A DNA stretch of 64,000 nt from Anodontia alba (Eukaryota; Mollusca; Bivalvia; Lucinida; Lucinidae), in assembly GCA_964016985.1 (NCBI GenBank), contig OZ024821.1, forward strand, positions 125,700,075 to 125,764,074, given 5' to 3'. Positions within the stretch are counted from its first letter, which is position 1, and each line of letters starts with the position of its first letter. Below are positions 1-11,092 of this stretch, piece by piece. Below the pieces are notes generated by a model. That model was not told the DNA's origin, did not search any database, and worked only from the letters and a program-made list of their open reading frames with translations. The translations under genes and the position numbers were made by a program.

Positions 1-1
1 T

Positions 2-540
2 GTATTGACAGAGGATGAACAGACAAAATATGAGAAAGAAGTACACCGGTACAACTCTGACCCCACTCTGCCTAACTTTGAAATCAACATGCGCATAGAC
101 CATTGGTGGGCTGCTGTAGAAACATACCCTCATTTACGTAAAGTAATTCTGGCAGCATTTTGTTTCCATGGTCCGATGGTTGAAGGTGCCTTTAACCTCA
201 TGGGAGATGTTCTGGATGCCAAGTCATTCCGAATTGGTATAGAATCATTGAATTCCATACAGACTGTTAAGTCTCATCTATCTAAGAAGGGAAGTCTAAC
301 ATACTTTGATAGGAAGGATCACCTATATGACCCCATAGTACCTGGACTTACTGCATGATAAATGTCTGTAAAGAGAAAAGGAGATATCTCTTACAAAAGA
401 AACAAGAAAAGGAGACAAGGAAAGAAACATTGAAAATAACAAAGCAGGCTCTAGTGTGTAAAGGTGCTGCATCAGAACATGCATCAAGGGCCATTAAGAG
501 GGCAAAGTTAGACCATTTCAGTAGGGCAAAGAAACTGTAG
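2..540 (+). pseudogene. hAT-type C-terminal (dimerisation-like) fragment, frameshifted
   Basis: The reading frame is open from the left edge to a TGA at 356-358. It contains a stretch with WW, then YPHLRK, then a hydrophobic run ending in MGDVLDAKS. This is the layout of the hAT C-terminal dimerisation region (WW..V...YP.L...A), although the usual ER.FS block is replaced. A second, Lys/Glu-rich frame overlaps it at 355-540 and ends with a basic tail. Related animal proteins continue from the 'YDP' segment into such a basic tail, so I read one protein broken by a one-base shift near 355. The N-terminal part lies outside the window. It could be a domesticated hAT-like protein rather than a dead transposon; the frameshift argues for decay. 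Confidence 0.5.
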
Positions 541-952
541 ATTAAATATTGGAAAATCAAACGAAACTGTATATAGTATTAGTAATGAGGTTTAAATAGT
601 GAAAGTACACATGTACATGTACTTGGACAGAAATTCAAAGTCTGATCCTGCTCATTGTTTCATGAATGTTTTATTAATAATCAGTAAAAATTTAAAACAG
701 ATGTAGACATGCAAAAAGCACAAGGACAATGGACTATGTCCTCTCATGATCGTTGAGTTCAGCATAGCATAGCAGTATCTCAGGTGACTGGAGAAATATG
801 AATGCATGTTGAATTTTGTCCTTTAAGAGTAACTGCCTGTACCTATAGATCTTAACAAATGTTTCAGATATGAGATTTTTAAATGATAGGTTCTTAATGT
901 AATGTATTTCTTATCAATTCAAATGTTCCAAGTATGGTTTTATTTCTTTTTC
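541..952. other. Non-coding spacer
   Basis: AT-rich sequence with no long ORF, no clear repeat and no RNA gene that I can recognise. Confidence 0.5.
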
Positions 953-3927
953 GCTCACCTGAGCCGAAGGCTCAAGGTGAGGTATTGTGATCACTCACCG
1001 TCCGTCGTCGTCGTCGTCGTCCGTCCGTCCGACCACAATCTTTAAACAACATCTCCTCCTAAACTACTGATTGGATTTTGACCAAATTTCACAGGAATGA
1101 TCCTTGGTTGATCCTCTTTCAAAGTTGTTCAAATGGTTCCGGTCCATTGCATATCTAGGTCACAGGAGCTAAAAGTAGCTTTTTTTAACTAAAAACTCAA
1201 AAAATCTTCTCGTCAGAAACCACTGGACCGATTTCAATAAAATTTTGGAGAAATGTTCCTTTGGTGATCCTCTACCAAGATTGTTCAAGCCATTTGGATT
1301 CGTCAAAAAACATGGCCGCCAGGGGGCGGGGCTTATTTCCCCTATATATCTATATAGAAAACTTTAAAATTCTTCTTGTCAGAAACCACTGGACCAATTT
1401 CAATATAATTTTAGAGAAATGTTCCTTTGGTGATCCTCTACCAAGATTGTTCAAGCCTTTTGGATTCGTCAAAAAACATGGCCGCCAGGGGGCGGGGCTT
1501 ATTTTCCCTATATATCTGTATAGAAAACTTTAAAAATCTTCTTGTCAGAAACCACTAGACCGATTTCAATATAATTTTGCAGAAATGTTTCTTTGGTGAT
1601 CCTCTACCAAGATTGTTCCAGACATTTGGATTCGTCAAAAAACATGGCCACCAGGGGGCGGGGCTTATTTCCCCTATATATCTATATAGAAAACTTTAAA
1701 AATCTTCTCGTCAGAAACCACTGGACCAGTTTCAATATAATTTTGCAGAAATGTTTCTTTGGTGATCCTCTACCAAGATTGTTCAAGCCTTTTGGATTCC
1801 TCAAAAAACATGGCCGCCAGGGGGCGGGGCTTATTTTCCCTATATATCTGTATAGAAAACTTTAAAAATCTTCTTGTCAGAAACCACTAGACTGATTTCA
1901 ATATAATTTTGCAGAAATGTTTCTTTGGTGATCCTCTGCCAAGATTGTTCCAGACATTTGGATTCGTCAAAAAACATGGCCGCCAGGGGGTGGGGCTTAT
2001 TTTCCCTATATATCTATATAGAAAATTTTAAAAATCTTCTCGTCAGAAACCACTGGACCAGTTTCAATATATTTTTGCAGAAATGTTCCTTTGGTGATCC
2101 TCTACCAAGATTGTACAAGCCTTTTGGATTCATCAAAAAACATGGCGCCAGGGGGCGGGGCTTATTTTCCCTATATATCTGTATAGAAAACTTTAAAAAT
2201 CTTCTTGTCCGAAACCACTGGACCGATTTCAATATAATTTTGCAGAAATGTTTCTTTGGTGATCCTCTACCAAGATTGTTCAAGACATTTGGATTCGTCA
2301 AAAAACATGTCCGCCAGGGGGCGGGGCTTATTTTCCCTATATATCTATATAGAAAACTTTAAAAATCTTCTTGTCAGAAACAACTGGATCGATTTCAATA
2401 TAATTTTGCTGAAATGTTCCTTTGGTAATCCTCTACCAAGATTGTTCAAGCCTTTTGGATTCATCAAAAAATATAGCCGCCAGGGGGTGGGGCTTATTTT
2501 CCCTATATATCTATATAGAAAACTTTAAAAATCTTCTTGTCAGATACCACTAGACTGATTTCAATATAATTTGCAGAAATGTTCCTTTGGTGATCCTCTA
2601 CCAAGATTGTTCAAGACATTTGGATTCGTCAAAAAACGTGGCCGCCAGGGGGCGGGGCTTATTTTCCTTTTACATCTATATAGAAAACTTTAAAAAATCT
2701 TCTTGTCAGAAACCACTGGACCGATTTCAATATAATTTTGCAGAAATGTTCCTTAGGTTATCTTCTACCAAGATTGTTCAAGCCATTTGGATTCGTCAAA
2801 AAACATGGCCGCCAGGGGGCAGGGCTTATTTTCCCTATATATCTATATAGAAAAGTTTAAAAATCTTCTTGTCCGAAACCACTGGACCGATTTCAATATA
2901 ATTTTGCAAAAATGTTCCTTTGGTGATCCTCGAGGAAGATTGTTCAAGCCATTTGGATTCGTCAAAAAACATGGCCGCCAGGGGGCGGGGCTTATTTTCC
3001 CTATATATCTATATAGAAAAGTTTAAAGATCTTCTTGTCCGAAACCACTGGACCAATTTGAATATAATTTTGCAAAAATGTTCCTTTGGTGATCCTCTAC
3101 CAAGATTGTTCAAGCCATTTGGATTGGTCAAAAAAAATGGCTGCCAGGGGGCAGGGCTTATTTTCCCTATATATCTACATAGAAAACTTTAAAAATCTCG
3201 TAAGAACAGTTGGACTGAGTTCAATGTAACTTGGCAGGAATGTTGCTTTGGTGACCTTCTACCAAGATTGTTCAAGCCTTCATGATATGTCAAAAACCAT
3301 GGTCCCCAGGTGGGAGGGGCTTATTTTTCGTCTATATCTGCATAGAAAATTTTAAAATTCTTATTGTCACATACCCCCTGACCGATTTCAATATTACTTG
3401 GCTGGAATGTTGCTTTGGTGAACCTCTATCAAGATTGTACAAGCAGTCATGATTCGTTAAAAAACATGGCTGCCATGGGGTGGGGCTTATTTTCCCTTAT
3501 ATTTAAATAGAAAACTTTAAAAATCTTCTTGTCAGAAACCACTGAACAGATTTCAATATAACTTGGTAGGAATGTTCCTTTGGTGACCCTCTACCAAGTT
3601 TGTTCAAGCTTTCATGATTCGTCAAAAAACATGGCCGTTAGGGCATAGGGCTTTATAGCTATATAAAACTTTTTAAACCACTGGACCAATTTCAATATAA
3701 CTTGGCAGAAATGTTCCTTTGGTGACCCTCTTTTAAGATTCAGTTCAAGTCGTCAAGATTTGTAAAAAAACATGGCCGGGGGTGTGGTGGAGGGGGCGGG
3801 GGGGTGGTTAGTGCTATAAAGTTTATACAAAAATCCTAGAGCAGTGAACTTGGCTGAAACTTCAATAGTAAATATGCAAATCTGTTTGGTCAGGTGAGCG
3901 ATATAGGACCATCATGGTCCTCTTGTT
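953..3927 (+). mobile_element. Family A array element (pearl/Helentron-like), copy 1
   Basis: It begins with a 5' hairpin (GCTCACCTGAGCC, GAA loop, GGCTCAaGGTGAGg) preceded by T residues, followed by a CGTCGTC/CCGTCCGTC simple repeat. The centre is a 166 bp tandem array. The right end has CAGGTGAGCG, an AGGACCA-tca-TGGTCCT hairpin and then TCTTGTTT. The end structure, lack of coding capacity and T-rich target fit non-autonomous Helentron-type elements with internal tandem repeats, as known from bivalve pearl elements. The class assignment is inference because no Rep/helicase ORF is present. It lies 5' of the first recognised TRIM-like exon. Confidence 0.75.
1211..3800 (+). repeat. 166 bp tandem array of family A
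   Basis: About twelve close copies run from 1211 to 3200, then four diverged copies run to about 3800. The period is 166 bp: the same segment starts at 1261, 1427, 1593, 1759 and 1925. Each monomer holds a conserved core, TGGCCGCCAGGGGGCGGGGC, for example at 1313-1332, then a palindromic TATATATCTATATAGA segment. The last copies are shorter and mutated, so array homogeneity decays towards the 3' end. Small ORFs on both strands are by-products of the repeat. Confidence 0.9.
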
Positions 3928-4143
3928 TCAGTCCTAATTTACGAGCATAATTTGAAAAAGTAGCCCATTTTCTTATCACGTTTTCTGATATAGCAAATCA
4001 TTTTGTCAAGAAATCCCCAGGTTAAAATATTTTTGGCAAAGCAGACACTTGTTTGACACATTATTTCACAGAATTTAACAAGAAAAATTGTCCCAGGAGA
4101 AGCAGTCATTCACCCTTAAGAATGGCTGAAATCCATTTTCGGC
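3928..4143. other. Spacer without recognised feature
   Basis: AT-rich and unique-looking. I see no coding or repeat signal. Confidence 0.4.
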
Positions 4144-4144
4144 C

Positions 4145-4208
4145 GGGGGGGCAAAGCCCCCCTACAGGGGCGCTGCCCCTCGACCCCGCTGGGGGCCACA
4201 GGCCCCCA
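4145..4208. repeat. Cluster of three perfect GC hairpins
   Basis: Three consecutive perfect stem-loops occur in 64 bp. They are GGGGGGC-aaa-GCCCCCC (4146-4162), AGGGGC-gct-GCCCCT (4166-4180) and TGGGGGCC-aca-GGCCCCCA (4190-4208). All have three-base loops. The base composition is sharply different from the AT-rich surroundings. It sits at the left edge of the family B array. It resembles mobile GC hairpin clusters (double-hairpin-element style) by architecture only. Confidence 0.7.
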
Positions 4209-4215
4209 GACACCC

Positions 4216-6222
4216 GGCTTCTTCTGGATTGGCTTCAGGATAGCATTCTCATCCCTGTAAAAGAATTGTCGTACGTTGACGTTTGACCTTTTTACGGCAA
4301 GGTCAAGTTTGCTTCCCTGTGCATTTGTATGGGAAAAACCTTCAAAAATCTTCTTCTCCAAAACCGAGCATGCCTTATGGCTGAATCTTTGCATATATCT
4401 TTGGGAACAGGAGAGCTACCAAAATTGCTAAAATAATGGTCGTACATTGACATTTGACCTTTTTACGGTAAGGTCAATTTTGCTTCCTTATGCATTTGTA
4501 TGGGAAAAATGTTCAGAATTTCAAACAACTTCTCCTCTGGAGCCTCTGGGCCAATTTTGCTCAAATTTCATATGGAGCCTCCTTAAGGTGGGGGAACGAA
4601 AAATTGCTAAAATGGCCGCGGTCCGTTGACCAAGATGGCCGTCACGCCCATATATGGTAAAAACCTTTAAAAATCTTCTCCTTCAGAACCGAGAATGCCT
4701 TGGGGCTGAACCTTTGCAGGAAGCATTGGAGACGGGAGGTCTACCAATATTGCTAAAAGAATTGTTTGTACTTTGACGTTTGACCTTTTTACGGCAAGGT
4801 CAAGTTTGCTTCCCTGTGCATTTGTATGGGAAAACCCTTTAAAAATCTTCTTCTCCAAATCGAGCATGCCTTATGGCTGAATCTTTGCATATATCTTCGG
4901 GAACCAAAATTGCTAAAATGATGATCGTACATTGACATTTGACCTTTTTACGTTAAGGTCAATTTTGCTTCCTTATGCATTTGTATGGGAAAAATGTTCA
5001 GAATTTCAAACAACTTCTCCTCTGGAGCCTCTGGGCCAATTTTGCTCAAATTTGATATAGAGCCTCCTTAGGTAGGGGGAACAGAAGATTGCTAAAATGG
5101 TCACGGTTCGTTGCCCAAGATGGGCACCATGCCCATATATGGTAAAAACCTTTATAAATCTTCTTCTCTAGAACCGAGGATGCTTTGGGGCTGAATGTTT
5201 GCATAAATCATCGGGGACAGGGGGTCTACGAAAGTTGCTAAAATAATGGTCATACATTGACATTTGACCTTTTTACGGCAAGGTCAAGTTGCTTCCTTAT
5301 GCATTTGCATGGGAAAAACATTTAAAAATCTTATTCTCCAAAACCGAGGATGGCTTGTGGCTGAATCTTTGCATATATCATCTGGAACAGGCGGTCTACC
5401 AAAGTTGCTAAAATAATTGTCATACATTGACATTTAACCTTTTTACGGCGCGGTCAAGTTTGCTTCTGTATGCATTTGTATGGGCCCCATACATTTGTAT
5501 GGAAAAAATTTCAATTGGCTTTTCCTCTGAAGCCTCCGGGCCAGTGTTGCTCAAATTTCATGCGGAGCCTCCGTGGGCAGGAGAATGAAAGATTGCTAAA
5601 ATGGGTATGGTCTATTGATCAAAATGGCTGTCATGCCCATATATGGTAAAAACCTTTAAAAATCTTCTTCTCCATAACCAAATAAGCCCTGGGTCCTAAT
5701 CTTTGCACAAATTATGGGGGACAGGAGATCTACCAAAATTGCTCAAATGATGGTTCTATGTTGACATTTGACCTTTTTGCCTTCAAGGTCAAATTTGCTT
5801 CCCTATTTGTGTGGGCCATATACATTTAAATTGAAAGTATCGGAGTGACTTGTAGATCAGCAGTAGTTAAAATTGTTCTGATTGGAAATCTAAGATGGCC
5901 ATCATCTGGTTTATATTTATAATATTTCCCTGCCACTGTGCTGTTTACATGTATAAAATCACGATTCTTCAGAAACCACTTAGCCAATTTCCACCAAATT
6001 TCACATTGATCCATCTGTTGAAATGTGATTGATAGTTTATTCAAATGATCATGCTCCATTGACTGTCAGGCCCATATATTCTTCTTCAAAACTAAGAACT
6101 GTTCAAATGATGATATTTTCATTAGTTGCGATGATAGGATTGGAAAAATGTTGCATAACATCTGCATGTCTGCAGTGGCTATGTCACTCAGGTGAGCGAA
6201 TCGTGGCCCGTGGGCCTCTTGT
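4216..6222 (+). mobile_element. Family B array element, 5' end missing
   Basis: The array is a composite of about 480 bp made of three related segments. One segment contains TTTGACCTTTTTACGGCAAGG (near 4285, 4455, 4785, 4935, 5265 and 5440) and another contains CAAGATGGCCG with CCCATATATGG. Near 5840-5910 the sequence changes to family D-like monomers. The right end has CTCAGGTGAGCG, a GGCCC-gt-GGGCC hairpin and CTCTTGTT (about 6187-6222). No 5' hairpin is visible on the left; the GC hairpin cluster stands there instead, so the left end is truncated or replaced. Confidence 0.6.
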
Positions 6223-6344
6223 TAATATAATCGTCATGAATCTTGGTCAGAATGTTTGCCTTGATCATTTATGGGACAGGTTCTCTTAAGTGCTATGATA
6301 CTCAGGTGAGCGTTACAGGGCCATCATGGCCCTCTGTTTCCTTT
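6223..6344 (+). mobile_element. 3' end fragment of a family C element
   Basis: The last 120 bp of a family C element (GATCAGAATGTTTGCC-like sequence, then ACTCAGGTGAGCG, AGGGCCA-tca-TGGCCCT, CTCTGTTT) abuts the family B end directly. The same 3' end is seen at 26100-26216 and 40960-41075. The rest of this copy is missing. The terminal CTCTTG has lost one T. Confidence 0.65.
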
Positions 6345-6919
6345 TGGCGCTTTAAGCAGGCGACACATCCAAGTCTTGGAATTCTAGTTCTTTCATTTTT
6401 GCCTTGTACAGATAGTTTTACAGGTAGGACAAACAAGTTATTAATATCATAAGTAATTGACTGCACGTGGCATGTTTGTATACTCAAATATGACAACAGG
6501 ACCTTGATTAGTACAAAACGAGCAATTTACCAATTCATCCAATTATTCTAACAGTCTTGTAATAGTTATTAATCATTTACTTGAAGTATTATGGTATTAC
6601 CTGTCCTGGCTGTCCTCCCAAAATGCATAGGAGATGGCAGACGAGTTTCATCAGGGGTTGTGCCTGTTACGGTTTCATGCACTGGGGACCCGTACCCCCC
6701 CCCCCCCCCCCCCCTTGCACTGAACTGAACAACAACAATGAAGAGTTTTGTCTGTCCGTCGGCTAACTGGCGGCACATGATCCACCCACAATGTGTGTTT
6801 TTATGGAGAAATAACAAAAATTATCCCAAAGTTATCACCAAATAATCTAGGCATCACCAAATACTCCTCAGCATCACCAAATACTCCTCGGCATCATGAA
6901 TGCTGTATGATCCTTTCAG
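6345..6919. other. Intron/spacer with a C20 run
   Basis: There is no convincing coding sequence. It contains a homopolymer of 20 C at 6695-6714. A short tandem of CATCACCAAATACTCCT-like units occurs at about 6836-6893 just before the exon. Confidence 0.4.
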
Positions 6920-7117
6920 GTCAGAGATACTTCAGCAGCTGGAGAATGTAGTGATGAGCAAAGAAGAAGAGTTGTTTATGATAAAGTCTGGCCTAGAGGA
7001 AAACATTGATACCCTGAGTACCCTATGTGAAGAGACGGAAAAACTACTACAGTTTGACTGTGAAATATCTACCCATATGGACAGGCACAAGGCACAAACA
7101 CTGGAAAAGGCTTTCAG
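6920..7117 (+). CDS. TRIM-NHL-like gene, internal exon: B-box C-terminal coiled coil
   Basis: The exon is bordered by an acceptor (TCCTTTCAG, AG at 6918-6919) and a donor (GTATAG at 7118). Its 66 residues form a heptad-rich helix (LQQLENVVMSKEEELF, then LEENIDTLSTLCEETEKLL). This is the pattern of the BBC coiled coil that follows the B-boxes in TRIM proteins. It enters in phase 2 and leaves in phase 2 with AG. The next recognised exon (26699) starts with one base that completes an Arg codon, so the two join in frame. The RING and B-box exons are expected upstream of the window. The assignment is by pattern, not by database match. Confidence 0.65.
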
Positions 7118-7305
7118 GTATAGAACTGGAAATCAGGACTTCAGAAAAATGCTGTATTGACAAAACATTTATATTTTGCATTTTGTACCCTTCATGGTTT
7201 CTTGACATGACTTCCTGTTGGCTATAACACAAACTTCCAAGATGAGTATGGTGAGGAGTTTCAGTGTCTGAAAATTTAGGGTTATCTGTAATGTTTATTC
7301 ATATA

Positions 7306-7509
7306 CAGTAAAACCTGTGTAAGAGAGCCACCTTTGAGACTGACTTTAAATAGTGGTTGATGTGGAAAAAGTTGTCTGTCTTATAAAGGTACATGTCATG
7401 TAATTTTGCTAGCATAATTACATGACATGTACCTTTATAAGACAACCACCTTTCCACATCAACCACTAAGGTCAATTTCAAAGGTGGCTATCTTACACAG
7501 GTTTTACTG
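7306..7509. mobile_element. Palindromic MITE with TA target duplication
   Basis: It is 204 bp flanked by TA (7304-7305 and 7510-7511). The ends are CAGTAAAACCTGTGTAAG and its complement, and the whole element is nearly a palindrome. Arms near 7382-7405 and 7417-7440 (TTATAAAGGTACATGTCATG) pair around a short centre. Ends starting CAGT with TA duplication are typical of pogo/Tigger-like Tc1-mariner MITEs. It has no coding capacity. Confidence 0.8.
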
Positions 7510-7605
7510 TATATGCAAATCAAACCAATCATAAGATATGCTGGCTGGAAGTCTTCCTGTTACTGCATCAGTCAGGGCTGCTCATGTTATTGTTCTGGAG
7601 ATACT

Positions 7606-8016
7606 TTTTAGCTCCCCTTTGCCATAGGCTTCGGGGAAGTTTATAGGATGGTAGGCCTCCGTTGTCCGTCACCTATTTTCTAAGGACTTCTCTGAAAAAA
7701 GCACTGAGCCATTTTTAAAAAAAATTCACATACAATTACTTCCTCCAAGTAGAGGGGGAACAAAGTTTATTTGGATGGGTCAGGTCACATGTCCAAGATG
7801 ATCGCCATGCCTAAATATGATAAAAACCTTAACAAATCTTCTTCTGAACCATTGGGCTAATTGCCTTGAAACTTGGAATGTAGCATTAGGTGACTGAGTA
7901 CTACCAAGTTTGTACAAATGATAATGCTAGAGGTTAACCATGACCTATTTTAAGGCAAGGTCAAATTTGGTACCGTAGGCTTTTGAATGGAAAATGCTGT
8001 AACTGCTTTTTACTGT
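7606..8016 (+). repeat. Degenerate array-element 5' region
   Basis: It starts with TTTTTAGCTCCCCTTT and CTTCGGGGAAG, a decayed form of the AGCTC terminal hairpin, followed by GTCCGTC. It has two or three diverged monomers with CTTCTTCTGAACCATTGGGC and AAGGTCAAATTTGG. No 3' terminus was found before the next element begins at about 8018. Confidence 0.45.
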
Positions 8017-8019
8017 TAT

Positions 8020-8706
8020 TAGCTCCCTGGACAAAGTCCAGGAAGAGCTATTGAAACTATCCCAGGCGTCCGCATCCACATTTATGTTAATGTTTTTTAA
8101 GAGCTTATATTTTCCAGACCATTTGATAGATTTGGTTCATATTTGGTATGATGATATAGTTCCAAAGTTTTATTCAGCAGTACCCCAGCCCATTACCTCA
8201 AGGTCAAGTCAAGGTCATGGACTTAGAAATTTTTAATGTTAAAGATTTTTATGAGCTCATATTTTCCAAACTATATAATTGATTTTGTTCATATTTGGTA
8301 TGATGATAGATATAGTTCCAAAGTTTTATTCAGCAATACCCTGCACATGCCTATGACCTCAAGGTCTAGGTCACAGACTTAAAGGTTTTATATTTTATTT
8401 ATAAAGTATTTTAAGAGCTCATATTTTCCAAACCATATAATGGAGTTTGTTCATATTTGACATGATGATAGATACAGGACCAAAGTTTTATTCAGCAATA
8501 CTCACTGCCCTTGCCCATGGCCTCAAGGTCAAAGTTAAGAACTTGGAAATTTTATATTAAAGTGTTTTAAGAGTTCATGTTTTCCAAACCATACGATAGA
8601 TTTGGTTCATATTTGGATTGATAATAGATACAGGTCCAAAGTTTTATTTGTCATCACCCCCACCCATGCCTATGATCTCAAGGTCAAGGTCACAGAAATT
8701 TTATAA
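8020..8706 (+). mobile_element. Family H array element, 3' truncated
   Basis: The 5' hairpin is AGCTCCCTGGAC-aaa-GTCCAGGAAGAGCT (8022-8050). About four monomers of roughly 150 bp follow, each with GAGCTCATATTTTCCAAACC, TTCATATTTGGTATGATGAT and a CCTCAAGGTCAAGGTCA segment. No 3' hairpin is present; the array stops where another hairpin terminus begins at 8709. The same family reappears at 62884. Confidence 0.6.
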
Positions 8707-8708
8707 TT

Positions 8709-8827
8709 ATGTCTCCCCCCCCTTTAGGATTGGGAGACATATTGTTTTCCCTCGGGCGTCTGTCTGTCACACTCGTGTCCGCTCAGCGTAACTTCATATA
8801 AATATCAGTCAACATAAGATGATGTGC
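8709..8827 (+). repeat. Terminal stem-loop of a further repeat family
   Basis: A perfect 10 bp stem, TATGTCTCCC (8709-8718) and GGGAGACATA (8732-8741), is followed by CGGGCGTCTGTCTGTC. It resembles another element 5' terminus. The body continues to the SINE insertion and resumes briefly at 12328-12353. Confidence 0.5.
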
Positions 8828-8839
8828 AGAGCGCAAGAA

Positions 8840-9080
8840 TTAGCCGGCCTTGCTGGCTTAGTTGGATGCATGTCCAACTGGAGACCAGGAGGTCGCGGGT
8901 TCGACCCCCGCCCAGGTTGGCAACATTCTTTTGTGGAGATCGATCATGAAATGTTTTCTACGGTCATTATCCCCCTTCCGCTGATTCAAGAAGGGCAGTT
9001 TTCAGTTTCTGGCGAAAGAATGTGCACAATTCTGGTTTTCCACTTAAGAGGACTAAGCCTGCCCAGTAAAAGAGTGGTTA
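8840..9080 (+). mobile_element. tRNA-derived SINE (family S1), 5' part
   Basis: The head is tRNA-like (GCCGGCCTTG ... GGTTCGACCCC B-box ... TTGGC), followed by the conserved S1 body (CCGCTGATTCAAGAAGGGCAGTT, TCTGGCGAAAGAATGTGCAC). A 12 bp target duplication, AGAGCGCAAGAA, lies at 8828-8839 and again at 12316-12327. The SINE is therefore one insertion cut by a later 3.16 kb element; its tail is at 12246-12315. Confidence 0.9.
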
Positions 9081-9912
9081 ATGTAAATGTCCTAAAATTT
9101 CAAACAAAATTAAATAATTTCAGTTCTTGCTGTTCGAAATTTTAGAAATTATGTTTTGCGAAAAAATTTACTGTTCGAAATTTTAGGACCGATTCACTTA
9201 TAGCCAAAATTGACCTGGCTATCGGACGCTTTCGGACACCCGAAATGACAAAAAAGGACCTACACGACAAAAGTGTTTTCTTATTTGCTATGTGTGATTG
9301 GTAATTTGAATGTGAAATTGTATGAACAAATAAATAAATACCACACTGATGTTTGTTTTCAATTCCATCCGATTAATTCCATGTCGAATAATGTTTCTCA
9401 TAACAAAACAATTAATTATCCGGTACGCTAATTAATCGCCAGATACGTTTGTTCGGCACTCTGGGAATATGCTACTTTCTTAAACTAGGCTGGCTTAGTC
9501 CACTGTCTTCTTACGTAACAACCCTCACTGAGATACACAAGCTGACCAAAACATTATACTTCAAAAGGTTACCACACGTTTGTTCTTGTTTGAGCCACTA
9601 CAAAAACACAAAATTCCCTTTCCTCAAAGGTGAAGTGTACTGAGTTTAAATGTGAAAAGCGCAGACATTAGAATTTCCGCCGTTTTGAAGCGCAGTATTC
9701 ACACTGCTTGCTGACATCAGAGGCTGACATAATGCATTCTGTTGGCGATATGCGTAGACCCAGCTCAGACTGCCCCGATACATAGACTGCACGGATGCGC
9801 ATGTTGATCCTGTCTATGCTGGTCTCAAATGTCCATCCGTTGGAGTCTGTAGCTCTAGATGCAAATGAGAAAATTTGTATGGAAGGGTCACCAATAAAAC
9901 TTCACAAATCTG

Positions 9913-10253
9913 TCAATATCGCGTATGTCCACCTGTTGCATTTATGCAGGCCACACAAGGACGACGCATACTGCTGATGAGTCTGGCAATCTGTAGCTGG
10001 GGTATCCTCCTCCACTCCTCCTGCAAGGCTGCGCCCAAAGCTTGGAGCGTTCTTGGTCGTGGAACTCTTTGTCGTACACGCTGGCCGAGAATGTACCAAA
10101 TATGCTCGATTGGTGACAAGTCAGGGGATCGAGCAGGCCAATCGAGATGATCCACATTGTTCTGCTGCAGGAACTGCTGTACTATCCTCGCTTGATGAGG
10201 TCTTGCGTTGTCATCCTGCAGCATTACGTAGTACCATAAGACTTCCTCCTCCA
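9913..10253 (-). pseudogene. Tc1-like transposase C-terminal fragment, minus strand
   Basis: The minus frame shows the DDE signature of Tc1-like transposases: LQDDNARPHQARIVQQFL, then DWPARSPDLSPIEHIWYIL, then the C-terminal QALGAALQEEW. Compared with the plus-strand copy at 10640-11070, an internal block of about 45 codons before LQDDNARP is deleted in frame, and the N-terminus is absent. It forms the left arm of a head-to-head inverted pair. Confidence 0.8.
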
Positions 10254-10339
10254 TACCGGTCATGTTCAACAGTGGCGCAGTTCGCTGTGAAGTCGATTCC
10301 TCACGGTTTGAACAGACACTCTTATTCCAGTTCTTGAGA

Positions 10340-11092
10340 GACGTTCGCGCAGTTGTTCGGCCCTTACTGGAACAAGACTGTCTGTGCAAACCGTGCGGAA
10401 TCGCCTTCACAGCACTGGACTTAGAGCTCGGCCACCTTACGTTGGGGTGCCACTTTCCCAGAGACATAGACAAGCCAGGCCAGCATGGACAAGGCAGCAT
10501 CGTCGATGGACTAACCAACAATGGGCGACTGTACTCTTTACCGACGAGTCACGGTTTGCTGGATATGCTTGACAGACGACGTCGCGTTTGGCGTCGCAGA
10601 GGTGAGAGGTTCGCGAACTGCGCCATTGTTGAACATGACCGGTATAGAGGAGGAAATCTTATGGTATGGGGCGGCATATCTGTTCGTTCCCGTACAGAGC
10701 TGCTTGTGCTTAACGGAACTCTTGACAGGCCAACACTACATCAATGAAGTGTTACAGCCGGTTGTTCTGCCTTTTGTTCAACAACACCATGTAATGCTGC
10801 AGGATGACAACGCAAGACCTCGTCGGGCAAGGATAGTACAGCAGTTCCTGCAGCAGAACAATATGGATCATATCGATTGGCCTACTGGATCCCATGACCT
10901 CGCCAATCGAGCATATTTGGTACATTCTCGGCCAGCATGTACAACAGAGAGTTCCACGACCAAGAACGCTCCAAGCTTTGGGCGCAGCCTGGCAGGAGGA
11001 GTGGAGGAGGATACCCCAGCTACAGATTGCCAGACTCATCAGGAGTATGCGTCGTCATGCACTCTTTAGGTTTTTACTGTTTAAAGGGAGCT
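10340..11092 (+). pseudogene. Tc1-like transposase, plus strand, frameshifted
   Basis: The pieces are in order but in different frames. They are TVRNRLHSTGLRARPPYVGV and VLFTDESRF (first Asp, about 10384-10560), NLMVWGGIS (10655), LQDDNARPRRARIVQQ (second Asp, about 10797), and SPIEHIWYIL (third acidic residue, about 10896) followed by QEEWRRIPQLQ. At least two frameshifts (near 10570-10750 and 10890) kill it. The N-terminal DNA-binding part is missing because the opposite-strand copy adjoins at about 10253. Confidence 0.8.

Noticed and set aside
1261..3192. A ladder of 80-145 codon plus-strand ORFs containing GDPLPRLFKPFGF and MAARGRGLF
   Set aside because: They follow the 166 bp repeat, occur equally on the other strand, differ by frame from unit to unit and have no start context or domain. 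Same for the sets at 31847-34427 and 46011-48212.
6569..6817. ORFs across the C20 run on both strands
   Set aside because: Their Pro/Gly tracts are simply the homopolymer; no splice or domain support.
9913..10521. The full 202-codon minus ORF as one Tc1 transposase
   Set aside because: Its first 90 codons are antisense to the plus-strand Tc1 copy; only the part below about 10253 is true minus-strand transposase.
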